Origin: Mycolicibacterium sp. BiH015
GTDB lineage: Bacteria; Actinomycetota; Actinomycetes; Mycobacteriales; Mycobacteriaceae
Length of the DNA stretch: 64,000 nt
Direction: 5' to 3'
Assembly: GCF_027706845.1 (NCBI RefSeq)
Contig: NZ_JAQGCZ010000004.1
Coordinates: 613,590 to 677,589 of the forward strand
Below the pieces are notes generated by a model, which was given only the letters and a program-made list of their open reading frames with translations, made no database searches and had not been told where the DNA came from. A program made the position numbers and the translations under genes. The first letter of the stretch is position 1; each line of letters opens with the position of its first letter. Positions 1-8,461 of the stretch are shown piece by piece.

Positions 1-1326
1 ACCGACGGTGAGCCGTTCAACGCCGCCGCGGTGAAGGCCAACTTCGACAAGATCATCACCGATAAGGAATACGCGCCGTCCACGGCGAAGAGCACATTCC
101 AGACGCTGAAGGCGACCGAGGTCGTCGACGAGTACACCGTGCGCACCGTGCTGTCGGAGCCGACCGCCAACTGGCTCAACACCCTGGCCTCGCTGCAGGG
201 CGCCCAGATCTCGCCGAAGTCACTGCAGAACCCCGACGTCGCCGCCGGTGGCGTCGGCATCGCCGGCACCGGACCGTTCATCCTGACCGAGGTCGTCGAA
301 GGCGCCGAGTTGCGTTTCACGCGCAACGAGGACTACAACTGGCCGTCCGCGCTGGCCAAGCACGAAGGTGCCGCCTACCTCGACGAGCTCGTCGTCAAGG
401 TCATCCCCGAGCCGAATGTGCGTGCGGGACTGCTGAGTTCGCGTGAGGTCGACGCGATCGCCCAGGTCGCGCCCGCCGACATCGCGCAGTTCGACGGCGT
501 CGAGGGCTTCCAGTTCGAATGGAAGCCGTCCAACGTGTCGCCGTGGTCGCTGTACTTCAACGTCACCGGCGACAACACCAAGGACGTGCGGGTCCGCCGC
601 GCGCTCCGCGAGGCCGTCGACCTGAACCCGATCATCGACACCGTGCTGCAGGGCAGCTCCGATCGCGCGTGGAGCATCGTCGGCCCGCAGAGCCCGTTCT
701 ACGACGCCAAGTACGAAAATGCCTACGGCGGCAACGTCGAGCTGGCCAACCAGCTGCTCGACGAGGCCGGCTGGACCGGCCGCGACAGCGAGGGCTACCG
801 GACCAACGCCGCCGGCCAGCGCCTGACCATCCGGCTGATCGCCACCGAGCCCAAGCCGCCGCTGTCGACCGTGCTGGAGGCCTACCAGGCCGAGCTGCGC
901 ACCAACGCCGGCGTCGAGGTCGACCTGCAGTTCCGCGATGAGGGCACCGTCGACGTGGTCCGCGAGACGAACACCTACGAGGCGTTCCCGCGCGCCGTCG
1001 GTGGCGTGGACATCGGCGTGGTGCTGGAGAAGATCTACGAGACCGGCGGCGCGATCAACGGCCCCAAACTGGAGGACCCTCAGGTCGACGGCTGGCTGGC
1101 CGACGGTCGCACTGCGCTCGATGAGCAGGACCGCAAAGCGGCCTACGACAAGGTCGCCCAGTTCGCGCTGCTCGACGAGGTCACCACGCTGCCGCTGTAC
1201 ACCGAGCGCTACAACGCGGCAGCGACGAGCAGAGTGAACGAGATCGAGCGGTGGCTCGACGCACCGCGCGGGATGGTCAACTTCTGGGCCTACGACACCT
1301 GGCTGGGCGATGACTCGGCCACCTGA
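1..1326 (+). CDS. ABC transporter substrate-binding protein, family 5 (3' part)
   Basis: This is the C-terminal 441 residues of an extracellular solute-binding protein of the SBP family 5 (oligopeptide/dipeptide/nickel type). These proteins capture peptides or similar solutes outside the membrane and hand them to an ABC permease. The frame is already open at base 1, so the N-terminus, signal peptide and lipobox lie outside the window; the GTG at 31 is internal. Family hallmarks seen are the lobe-II segment with DVRVRRALREAVD, typical of the paired helix in these proteins, and a preceding GTGPF motif. The last codons overlap the next gene by 17 bases, which suggests co-transcription with the flavin monooxygenase. 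The substrate cannot be read from the sequence. Confidence 0.85.
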   Translation, partial: TDGEPFNAAAVKANFDKIITDKEYAPSTAKSTFQTLKATEVVDEYTVRTVLSEPTANWLNTLASLQGAQISPKSLQNPDVAAGGVGIAGTGPFILTEVVEGAELRFTRNEDYNWPSALAKHEGAAYLDELVVKVIPEPNVRAGLLSSREVDAIAQVAPADIAQFDGVEGFQFEWKPSNVSPWSLYFNVTGDNTKDVRVRRALREAVDLNPIIDTVLQGSSDRAWSIVGPQSPFYDAKYENAYGGNVELANQLLDEAGWTGRDSEGYRTNAAGQRLTIRLIATEPKPPLSTVLEAYQAELRTNAGVEVDLQFRDEGTVDVVRETNTYEAFPRAVGGVDIGVVLEKIYETGGAINGPKLEDPQVDGWLADGRTALDEQDRKAAYDKVAQFALLDEVTTLPLYTERYNAAATSRVNEIERWLDAPRGMVNFWAYDTWLGDDSAT

Positions 1327-2392
1327 GTCCCCCGTCGCTTCGCTCGCCCCCAGGGAACGTGAGTCCCCCGTCGCTTCGCTCGCCCCCAGGGAACCTGAGT
1401 CCCCCGTCGCTTCGCTCGCCCCAACGGAACGTGATTCCGCCGGTCTCCCTGAGTTCGGCCTCTTTTTCCGGCTCAACGACACCCAGGCCGATCCGGTCCG
1501 CCAGTATCACGACGGGCTCGATCTGATCGTGCATGCCGAGCGGCTGGGGCTGTCGACGGCGTGGATCACCTCGCACCACTTCCGCTCGGACAAGGGCACC
1601 ATCGCCTCGCCGCTGGTGTTCCTGGCGGCGGCGAGCCAGCGCACGAGCCGGATCCGGCTCGGCGCCGGTGTCGTCGTCATCACGCTGGAGAACCCCATCC
1701 GGGTGGCCGAGGACGCGGTGATCGCCGATGCGCTGTCCAACGGCAGGCTGCAGCTCGGTCTCGGCTCAGGACTGGAAGACTGGGCGTTCGAGCCGTTCGG
1801 GGTCGATTGGGACGACCGGCTGCGGGTGTACGCCGACAAGGTGGCGCGCCTGCGGTCGGTGCTCGACGGCGAGGACCTCGGCGGCGGCCGGCGGCTCTAC
1901 CCGCCAGCGGGTGCGTTGCGGCAGAAACTGTGGCGCGTGGCTAGCGACCCGGCGCACGCCGAGGAGATCGGCAGGGTCGGCGACAATCTGCTGCTGCGCT
2001 CCTCGAAGGCGCTGACGTTCGAGGGCAACCTGGCGCGTCACAGCGAGGCCATCGACGCGTTCCGGTCGAATGCCGGCCCGCAGCAGCGCATCGCGGCGTC
2101 GCGCACCGTGATCGTCGCGGACACGGTGGCGCAGGCGCGCCAGCTGGCGGGGCAGGCGGCCATCGACCTGCACGTCAAGCACGGCAACGGCGTTCCGTGG
2201 TACGGCGATCCCGAGTTGGTGCGGGACCGGTTGCGCAATGATCCGGAGCTCGACCATGTCGACGAAGTGCTGCTGCAGGTCGCACCCGCCAAACTGACGC
2301 TGGCGCAGTGGAAGAACAACCTGGACTTGATCGTGTCCGAAGTTCTCGAGCCGGTGCGCAGGGAGGGACGCGCAGAGTTGCTGAGCCGATGA
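1310..2392 (+). CDS. LLM-class flavin-dependent oxidoreductase with N-terminal repeat
   Basis: A 360-residue luciferase-like (bacterial luciferase/alkanal monooxygenase family) flavin enzyme. The fold is recognisable from FGLFFRLND near residue 49, then ITSHHF, RIRLGAGVVVITLENPIRVAEDA and the GRLQLGLGSG motif. Such enzymes use reduced FMN or F420; the substrate is unknown. The only in-frame ATG/GTG/TTG upstream of the fold is ATG 1310, inside the preceding gene, so translation must run through three 36-bp tandem repeats that add about 40 residues (ESPVASLAPRER-type units) before the family-like N-terminus. Overlap with the binding-protein gene points to one transcript. The extension is odd and probably disordered. 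Confidence 0.85.
   Translation: MTRPPESPVASLAPRERESPVASLAPREPESPVASLAPTERDSAGLPEFGLFFRLNDTQADPVRQYHDGLDLIVHAERLGLSTAWITSHHFRSDKGTIASPLVFLAAASQRTSRIRLGAGVVVITLENPIRVAEDAVIADALSNGRLQLGLGSGLEDWAFEPFGVDWDDRLRVYADKVARLRSVLDGEDLGGGRRLYPPAGALRQKLWRVASDPAHAEEIGRVGDNLLLRSSKALTFEGNLARHSEAIDAFRSNAGPQQRIAASRTVIVADTVAQARQLAGQAAIDLHVKHGNGVPWYGDPELVRDRLRNDPELDHVDEVLLQVAPAKLTLAQWKNNLDLIVSEVLEPVRREGRAELLSR
1325..1432 (+). repeat. Three tandem 36-bp repeats, in frame
   Basis: Three head-to-tail copies start at 1325, 1361 and 1397. Copies 1 and 2 differ by one base near the end and copy 3 by a few bases. The unit begins gagtcccccgtcgcttcgct. Since 36 is a multiple of three, copy number can change without shifting the frame of the monooxygenase. 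The stop codon of the upstream gene (1324-1326) lies at the left edge of copy 1. Confidence 0.95.
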
Positions 2393-2414
2393 CGAGCGTT
2401 CTGCCGGAGACGAC

Positions 2415-3770
2415 GTGACGATGACGGAATACGTCGACGCTGCGTGGCTGGCGCAGCGGCTGCGAGCCACCTCGTCGAAAGATCTGGGGCACGGGCTGAC
2501 TCGGCTCATCGACCGCGGTGAACTCGCACCGGGATCACACCTTCCAACCATCCGAGACTTCGCGCGTGCTGCGGGCGTGAGTCCCGGCACCGTGATGACC
2601 GCGTGGAGCCGGGTCCGCGATTCGGGCCGGTTGCACACCCGTCGTCGCGGCGGCACCGTCGTCGTCGACCCCGCGCGGCCGGTCGCGGCCTCGGCAGGCG
2701 ACCACGTCGACTGGCAGGACATCGAGATGTCCCTCGTGACACCGGATCCTGCACTTCAACCGGATCTGGCGGCGGCATTCGGCGAAGCCCTGTCCGCCAC
2801 ACCCGACCTGCACAACCCCGAACGGGCCTACCTGAGCGAACGGCTGCGGCACAGTGTCGAACACACGTGGCCGTTCGCAGCGGCCGCCTGGAACTGCGTC
2901 GGTGGGGGCACCGAGGCCGTCGTGCTGGCCACCGCTGCCGCGGCGTCCGGCGGTCCCATCGGAGTCGAAGAGCCGGTCAGCCCCGGCTATCTCGACATCC
3001 TGCGACAACTGGGCATCGAGGCGTTCGGAATTCGCGCCGACGAGCACGGCCCGACCGTCGAATCCGTCAGCGATGCGTTGCGCCGAGGGGCCACCGCGCT
3101 CATCCTGCAACCCAGTGGCGCCTATGCCATGGGCGGCGCGCTGAGTGCGGGCCGTGCCCGCGAACTGGCCGAGGTGATACTGCCGGGCACCTGGGTGGTG
3201 GAGGACGACAGCGCCGGGCCGCTGGCGTCCGCCGAGCCTGCGTCGCTCGGTGTTCACCTCCCCGACCGCGTTCTGCGAATCCGCAGCTACTGCAAGGCCT
3301 TCGGGATCGACCTGCGCACCGCGGTGCTCGGCGGCAGTGCGGAGCTGATCGAACGCACCGTGCGGATGCGCAGCTTCGGGATGGCGTCCAACAGCCGGGT
3401 ACTGCAGAACGCGCTCGCGAACCTGATCGACGACCCCGACGTGGCCCACGCGATGACTCGGGCGCGTGGCCGATACCGGCTGCGTCGTCGCGCCGCGCTG
3501 GAGGCGTTCACGGCGGCGGGGCTGCGCGCGTCGGCGAGTCAGGACGGGTTCGTCGTGTGGGTGTACGTCCCCGATGAAACGTCGGCGTTGATCAACCTGG
3601 CACGGCAGGGAATCGTCGCCGCGGCCGGCGCCAAGTCCTTCGTCAACACCACGGACGGCTTGCTGCGCTTCTCGATTCTGCAACTGCCCGAGAACCGCGA
3701 CCGGGTCGCCGATCTGGCCGACGCCGTGCACGCGGCCGTCAACTCCGCGGACCGCGAGTACTTCGACTAG
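2415..3770 (+). CDS. MocR-type GntR/aminotransferase-fold transcription regulator
   Basis: A 451-residue fusion of a GntR winged-helix DNA-binding domain (residues about 10-80, with the LAPGSHLPTIRDFARAAGVSPGTV helix-turn-helix region) to a class I/II aminotransferase-like PLP domain (about 100-445). The likely PLP lysine is in SYCKAFGIDLRT. MocR proteins sense PLP or amino compounds and control nearby metabolic genes. The start GTG 2415 is preceded by GGAG. The gene lies just after the flavin oxidoreductase, same strand, 22 bp gap. Given the permease and amidase genes that follow, a role in amine or amide utilisation control is plausible but inferred. Confidence 0.85.
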   Translation: MTMTEYVDAAWLAQRLRATSSKDLGHGLTRLIDRGELAPGSHLPTIRDFARAAGVSPGTVMTAWSRVRDSGRLHTRRRGGTVVVDPARPVAASAGDHVDWQDIEMSLVTPDPALQPDLAAAFGEALSATPDLHNPERAYLSERLRHSVEHTWPFAAAAWNCVGGGTEAVVLATAAAASGGPIGVEEPVSPGYLDILRQLGIEAFGIRADEHGPTVESVSDALRRGATALILQPSGAYAMGGALSAGRARELAEVILPGTWVVEDDSAGPLASAEPASLGVHLPDRVLRIRSYCKAFGIDLRTAVLGGSAELIERTVRMRSFGMASNSRVLQNALANLIDDPDVAHAMTRARGRYRLRRRAALEAFTAAGLRASASQDGFVVWVYVPDETSALINLARQGIVAAAGAKSFVNTTDGLLRFSILQLPENRDRVADLADAVHAAVNSADREYFD

Positions 3771-3776
3771 CGCACT

Positions 3777-3841
3777 CTCGCGAGAACGCCACCAGTGTCG
3801 CTACGCGAGCGTGGAGACTACCGTGGTGGCGCTTTCGCGAG
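3777..3841. terminator. Large imperfect inverted repeat between convergent genes
   Basis: Arms at 3777-3794 and 3824-3841 are 18 nt each with two mismatches (ctcgcgagaacgccacca against tggtggcgctttcgcgag). It separates the converging MocR gene and permease gene, so it probably acts as a bidirectional terminator; no U tract follows. Confidence 0.6.
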
Positions 3842-3844
3842 GTG

Positions 3845-5194
3845 CTACACCGTTTCTTCGAGATCGAGCACTGGGGTGGGGCGGCGGAAGCCGCGGGTGA
3901 CCACCAGCAGCCACACGAATCCGATCGCGAGCCAGATCAGCCCGATGGTCAGCGCGGTTCCCGACAGGCTGGTCCACAGCCACACCATCAGCAGGAAGCC
4001 GATCGCAGGTGCGATCAGATTCAGCACGGTGTTGCTGCGATCCTTGAGGTCGATGAAGTAGTGCTTGATCACCGACAGGTTGACCACCGAGAACGCCACC
4101 AGCGCACCGAAACTGACCACGGAGGCCAGGATCGCGAGGTCGATCACGATGGCCAGCAGCGAGATGACGCTGACGAACAGGATGGCGTACACCGGGGTGC
4201 GGTACTTCGCCGACACATGCCCGAAGATCCTGCGCGGCAGGATGCCGTCCCGGCCCATCGCGAACAGGATGCGTGCGACGGAGGCCTGCGACGTGAGCGC
4301 CGAGCCGGTGGCGCCCGCTACGTACGCGGCGGTGAACAGGGCATTGAGGAAGCTGCCGCCGGCGGCCACCATCACGTCGAGCGAACCGGAGTCGACGTCG
4401 GCGAATTCGTTGGACGGGAACACCAGCTGCGAGACGTAGGACAACAGGATGAAGATGATGCCCGACACGATGGTCGCGATCAGGATCGCCTGCGGCACCG
4501 TACGCCTGGCGTCCTTGGCTTCCTCCGACAGCGTGGACACCGCGTCGAAGCCGAGGAACGACAGGCACAGGATCGCCGCGCCGGCGAGTACCGGGCCTAG
4601 CCCGCCCGCCGAGCCGTCACCGGTGAACGGCGCGAGGAAATCCACCGACCCGTAGCCGGCGATCTTGCCGATGGACAGGACGAGGAAGACCACGATGAAG
4701 ACGGCCTGGATGGCGATGATCAGGAAGTTGGCGCGCGCCACCGAGACGATGCCGACGATGTTGAGCACCGTGACGATCGCAATGGTGGCGATGACGATGA
4801 CCCATTCGGGCAGCGCGGGCACCGCGGCGTTGAGATAGAGCCCGATGACGAGGTAGTTCAGCATCGGCAGGAACAAATAGTCCAGCATCAGCGACCACCC
4901 TGCGAGGAATCCGACCGGCGCGCCGAATGTGCGTTGGGTGTAGGTGTAGGCCGAGCCGGCCACCGGGATCGCCGCCGCCATGCGCGCGTACGACAGCGCC
5001 GTGAACACCATCGCGATCAACGTGACGATGTAGGCCAGCGGAAGCCGGCCGCCGGAGGTCTCGGTGACGATGCCGTAGGTGGTGAAGACCGTCAGCGGCA
5101 CCATGTAGACGAGACCGAACAACACCAGCGACGGAAGGCCCAGTGCTCGCTTGAGACTGCCCTCGTCGGTGTCGGCGATGAATTCCGAAGTCAT
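3845..5194 (-). CDS. APC-family amino acid/amine permease
   Basis: A 449-residue integral membrane protein of the amino acid-polyamine-organocation superfamily, with about 12 hydrophobic segments spread over its length. The first helix region (LPSLVLFGLVYMVPLTVF) and the following AYxYxQRxFGxPxGFLAGW segment are typical of this family; PuuP-like putrescine and other amine importers look similar. It is the last gene of an operon read from the C-N hydrolase through the amidohydrolase, with only 9 bp between the amidohydrolase stop and its start. It probably imports the amine or amide the two enzymes process; the exact substrate is inferred, not visible. Confidence 0.85.
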   Translation of the reverse strand: MTSEFIADTDEGSLKRALGLPSLVLFGLVYMVPLTVFTTYGIVTETSGGRLPLAYIVTLIAMVFTALSYARMAAAIPVAGSAYTYTQRTFGAPVGFLAGWSLMLDYLFLPMLNYLVIGLYLNAAVPALPEWVIVIATIAIVTVLNIVGIVSVARANFLIIAIQAVFIVVFLVLSIGKIAGYGSVDFLAPFTGDGSAGGLGPVLAGAAILCLSFLGFDAVSTLSEEAKDARRTVPQAILIATIVSGIIFILLSYVSQLVFPSNEFADVDSGSLDVMVAAGGSFLNALFTAAYVAGATGSALTSQASVARILFAMGRDGILPRRIFGHVSAKYRTPVYAILFVSVISLLAIVIDLAILASVVSFGALVAFSVVNLSVIKHYFIDLKDRSNTVLNLIAPAIGFLLMVWLWTSLSGTALTIGLIWLAIGFVWLLVVTRGFRRPTPVLDLEETV

Positions 5195-5203
5195 ATCAGC
5201 CTT

Positions 5204-6811
5204 TCAGTCCCGCGCCTGGTACATCGGCACTCCGCGAAGATACGTCGTCCGCACGCCCACCGCGGGCAGATCGAGCGGCGAGGTGGCGCGGGGATCGCTC
5301 TGCAGCCAGACCATGTCGGCGCTGGAGCCCGGGGTCAGGGCACCCCAAACATGTTCGGCGAAAGCCTGGTTGGCCACCGCCGAGGTGTAGGCGGTCAGCG
5401 CCCGCTCGATCGGCAGGACCTCGTGCGGCGTCCAGCCTCCCTCGGGCGTACCTTCGGCGGTGCGGCGCGACGTCGCGACCGCGATGCCGTCCAGGGGCGC
5501 CCCGGAGGACACCGGCCAATCCGATCCGAAGCTCAGCGGCGCCCCTGAGGTGTCGAGCGTGTTGATCGGGTACTGACGATCGGCGCGCTCCTGACCCAGC
5601 CGCGGGATGGTCAGCACCGTCATCAGTGCGTCCAGTTGAGCCCACAGCGGCTGCATGTTCGGGATGACGCCGAGCGCGGCGAAGCGGGCCACGTCGCTGT
5701 CGTCGATCAGCTGGCAGTGTGCGATGACCGGGCGACGATCGCGGTCCGGATTCTGTTTCGCCACATATTCGATCGCGTCGAGGGCCTGGCGGACCGCGGC
5801 GTCGCCGATGGCGTGGATGTGGATCTGGAAGCCGAGCTCGTCGACGCGGCGGGCGGCCTCGGACAGCGAGTCACCCTCCCAGTTGCGCATCCCCGCATGC
5901 TCGTGCAGGCCCGTGCAGTACGGCTGCAGCAGCGCCCCGGTCTCGTTCTCCACGACGCCGTCGGCGAAGAACTTCACCGTCTGCGCGGTGAGCAGCGGGT
6001 TGCCCGCCTCCTCGACCCGACGGCGCTGATCGGCGAATTGCGTTACCTGTGAATCGAAGTGACGCGGATCTGCGTACAGCGCGAGGTTGAACCGCATCCG
6101 CAGCGCGTCGCGGCGGGCCGCCTCGACGTACGTCGCGACGTCGGCCGGCTCGACCCAGGCGTCCTGCACCCAGGTGACGCCGCGGGCCAGGTAGTAGTCG
6201 GCGGCCGTGCCGAGTGCACCGATACGCTGCTGCTCGTCGCGGGGCGGCATCACGTTCATCACCAGGTCGACCGCGCCCCATTCCCGCAACGTGCCCAGCA
6301 CGGAACCGTCAGGGCGGTGCGGGATCTCGCCGAGTACGGGATCGGGGGTGTCGGCGGTGATTCCCGCCCGCTCCAGCGCGGCGGAGTTGCACCACACCGT
6401 GTGGTAGTCCCACGCCCGCAGCACCACCGGACGGTCCGAAACGGCGGCGTCGAGCCAGCGCGCGTCGAACAGGCCGCCCTCGGCGAGGCTCCCGTCGTAG
6501 GAGGCGCCGACGATCCACTCCTCGTCGGGATTCGCGTCAGCGAATTGTTTGACGGCGAGCACGATCTCGTCGATCGTGGTGGCCTGACGCACCGCGGGGC
6601 CGACAGCCTCGAGCCCGCCGTAGAGGGGGTGGGCATGACCGTCCCCGAACGACGGCATCAGAAAGCCGCCATCGAGGTCGACGGTGTCCGCGTCGTGATC
6701 GCGCGCATCGTCGCCGGTCGCGACCACGACCCCGTCGACGACGAGCAGCGCGTCCGTCTCCTGCCTGCCGGTCCAGATCACGCCGCCGGTGAACAGTGTT
6801 GCACTACTCAC
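5204..6811 (-). CDS. YtcJ-like metal-dependent amidohydrolase
   Basis: A 535-residue amidohydrolase of the Amidohydrolase_3 (YtcJ) group. It has the N-terminal metal-binding DGHAHP motif (His59, His61), later HIHAIGDAAV and a C-terminal FGSDWPV aspartate motif. Characterised relatives include N-substituted formamide deformylase and N-acyl amidases. The start is GTG, overlapping the stop of the upstream C-N hydrolase as GTGA, so the two are translationally coupled. With the hydrolase and permease it forms a three-gene uptake and hydrolysis unit. Length is normal for the group. Substrate assignment is inference. Confidence 0.85.
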   Translation of the reverse strand: MSSATLFTGGVIWTGRQETDALLVVDGVVVATGDDARDHDADTVDLDGGFLMPSFGDGHAHPLYGGLEAVGPAVRQATTIDEIVLAVKQFADANPDEEWIVGASYDGSLAEGGLFDARWLDAAVSDRPVVLRAWDYHTVWCNSAALERAGITADTPDPVLGEIPHRPDGSVLGTLREWGAVDLVMNVMPPRDEQQRIGALGTAADYYLARGVTWVQDAWVEPADVATYVEAARRDALRMRFNLALYADPRHFDSQVTQFADQRRRVEEAGNPLLTAQTVKFFADGVVENETGALLQPYCTGLHEHAGMRNWEGDSLSEAARRVDELGFQIHIHAIGDAAVRQALDAIEYVAKQNPDRDRRPVIAHCQLIDDSDVARFAALGVIPNMQPLWAQLDALMTVLTIPRLGQERADRQYPINTLDTSGAPLSFGSDWPVSSGAPLDGIAVATSRRTAEGTPEGGWTPHEVLPIERALTAYTSAVANQAFAEHVWGALTPGSSADMVWLQSDPRATSPLDLPAVGVRTTYLRGVPMYQARD

Positions 6812-7788
6812 TTGACCACCGCCGTGGCCTCGTGGCCGGCGCCGTAAGGACGTTGTGTGTCAACGGGTTCCGTCAGTGCACCGTAGGTCTCGGGGCGGCG
6901 GGTCAACAGGAACGGGAACAGCTCCAGCCAGTCCCGCCGCTGATCGAGGTCGAGATCGGCCACCAGCACCGCCTCCTCGTCGCGCGGTGCGCGCACCAGC
7001 ACACGGCCGTACGGGTCGGAGATGAACGACGACCCGTAGAACGTCACGGCGCCTTCGTCTCCCACGCGGTTGGGCACGATCATGAACAGGCCGTTGTTGA
7101 TGCCGTTGGCGACGATGACCTGCTGCCACAACGGTTGGGTGTCGAAGTCGGGGAACACGGGTTCGGACCCGATCGCGGTCGGGTACACCACGATCTCCGC
7201 ACCACCGAGCGAGTAGCTGCGGGCGACCTCGGGAAACCACTCGTCCCAACACGTGGGGAGCCCGATGCGGGCACCCATACCTTCGGGCGCGTACACCGGG
7301 TAGGGATTCTCCGCCGGGCCGGCGCGAAAGTAGGTGTCTTCGTAGTATCCGGCCGAGATCGGGATGTGCAGTTTGTGCGTCCTGGCCACCAATTCGCCTT
7401 TGGGCGACACGAGTATCGCGGTGTTGAGCCCGAGCCCGTCGGTTCCGGGCGCGCGCTCGTACAACGAAGCGTGCACGAAGATGTTGCGGGCCGTGGCGGC
7501 CTCGGCGGCCAGCGCGAACGTCGGCCCGTCGAGTAGATCCTCTGCCAGTGAGTCAGCCTGCCCAGCCGCAGGTTCGTCGGCCGGGTAGCGCAGCAGCGTG
7601 ATCTCGGGCAGGAACACCGCCGTCGCCCCCTCGTCGGCCGCACGGTCGATTCCCGCGCGCAACACTTTTCGCAGATCGTCGGCGTCGTCACGCCAGCGGT
7701 GCTGGACGAGGCCGACGCGCAGCGGCGGACGGTGCGACTCCGTCGTGCGCGACAACGGGGGTGCCGCCGGCGCGGTGAGAACGATCAT
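6808..7788 (-). CDS. Carbon-nitrogen hydrolase (nitrilase superfamily)
   Basis: A 326-residue nitrilase-superfamily amidase. The Glu-Lys-Cys catalytic triad is visible as Glu62 (FLPEITLL), Lys139 (THKLHIP) and Cys180 (GLPTCWDEWFPEVAR). The WDEWFPE context resembles N-carbamoylputrescine amidase and beta-ureidopropionase-like members, so an N-carbamoyl amine is a possible substrate. It is the first gene of the operon; a good Shine-Dalgarno (AGGAG) lies 5 bases before ATG 7788. A 19-bp inverted repeat sits directly upstream between it and the divergent TetR gene. The first 20 residues are poorly conserved in appearance; the fold starts at about residue 22. Confidence 0.9.
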   Translation of the reverse strand: MIVLTAPAAPPLSRTTESHRPPLRVGLVQHRWRDDADDLRKVLRAGIDRAADEGATAVFLPEITLLRYPADEPAAGQADSLAEDLLDGPTFALAAEAATARNIFVHASLYERAPGTDGLGLNTAILVSPKGELVARTHKLHIPISAGYYEDTYFRAGPAENPYPVYAPEGMGARIGLPTCWDEWFPEVARSYSLGGAEIVVYPTAIGSEPVFPDFDTQPLWQQVIVANGINNGLFMIVPNRVGDEGAVTFYGSSFISDPYGRVLVRAPRDEEAVLVADLDLDQRRDWLELFPFLLTRRPETYGALTEPVDTQRPYGAGHEATAVVK

Positions 7789-7798
7789 CCAGCTCCTA

Positions 7799-7817
7799 AA
7801 ACGAATGGGGTTCGTTT
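7799..7817. promoter_or_regulatory. TetR-type operator candidate
   Basis: Perfect inverted repeat aaacgaa-tgggg-ttcgttt (7-bp arms, 5-bp spacer) in the 72-bp gap between the divergent C-N hydrolase and TetR genes. Its size and location are typical of a TetR operator controlling both directions. Binding is inferred. Confidence 0.7.
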
Positions 7818-7860
7818 ATTGTGAACTCAGTCACCCGCCACCGCAAGAGGGAGGTGTGGG

Positions 7861-8460
7861 ATGGGTCGTCCGCCCAAGCCGATCCTGTCCGTGGACGTCA
7901 TCGCCGGGGCTGCGCTCGAGCTCGTGTGCACCACCGGCGGGTTCACGATGCCGGGCGTCGCACGCAAGCTCGAGGTGCGGCCGTCGTCGCTGTACAACCA
8001 CGTGTCGGGACGAGACGCCATCGTCGAGCTACTGCGTGAGCGCGCGATGTCGGAGGTGAATCTTCCCGACGACGATCCCGGCACGCCGTGGCGCGAGGTG
8101 GTCGCCGACATCGCGCGGTCCTACCGGTCGAGTTTCGCGAGATTCCCCGCCCTGATCCCGCTGCTGACGCAGTACGCGGTCAACAGCCCGCAGGCGTTCA
8201 CCATGTACAACGCCCTCGCGATCACGTTGCAGCGTGCGGGTTTCAGTCCCGCGGACACGCTGCGGACGATCACGTTGGTGGACAACTACGTGCTGGGTGC
8301 GGCCCTCGACGTCGCCGCGCCGGACGAACCGTGGCGGTCGGGCACGGAGGTGGGTCCCGCACTGGCTGCCGCGCTGGCCACCGGCGCGCCCAAGCCGTCC
8401 CGGGCCGACGACGCGTTCGAATATGGTCTCGCAGTTCTGCTGCGGGGACTTGAGCCCTGA
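7861..8460 (+). CDS. TetR-family transcription regulator
   Basis: A 199-residue regulator with an N-terminal helix-turn-helix (residues about 8-55, with FTMPGVARKLEVRPSSLYNHVSGRDAIVELL) and an all-helical C-terminal ligand domain. A strong Shine-Dalgarno (GGGAGG) precedes ATG 7861. It is divergent from the hydrolase-amidohydrolase-permease operon and shares with it the inverted repeat at 7799-7817, so it probably represses that operon and itself. Its stop lies 1 bp from the stop of the convergent dehydrogenase gene. Confidence 0.9.
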   Translation: MGRPPKPILSVDVIAGAALELVCTTGGFTMPGVARKLEVRPSSLYNHVSGRDAIVELLRERAMSEVNLPDDDPGTPWREVVADIARSYRSSFARFPALIPLLTQYAVNSPQAFTMYNALAITLQRAGFSPADTLRTITLVDNYVLGAALDVAAPDEPWRSGTEVGPALAAALATGAPKPSRADDAFEYGLAVLLRGLEP

Positions 8461-8461
8461 C

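Noticed and set aside
220..1482. Long minus-strand open frame opposite the binding-protein gene
   Set aside because: It is the antisense frame of a clear family-5 binding protein; its product is low-complexity Ala/Gly/Arg sequence with no domain.
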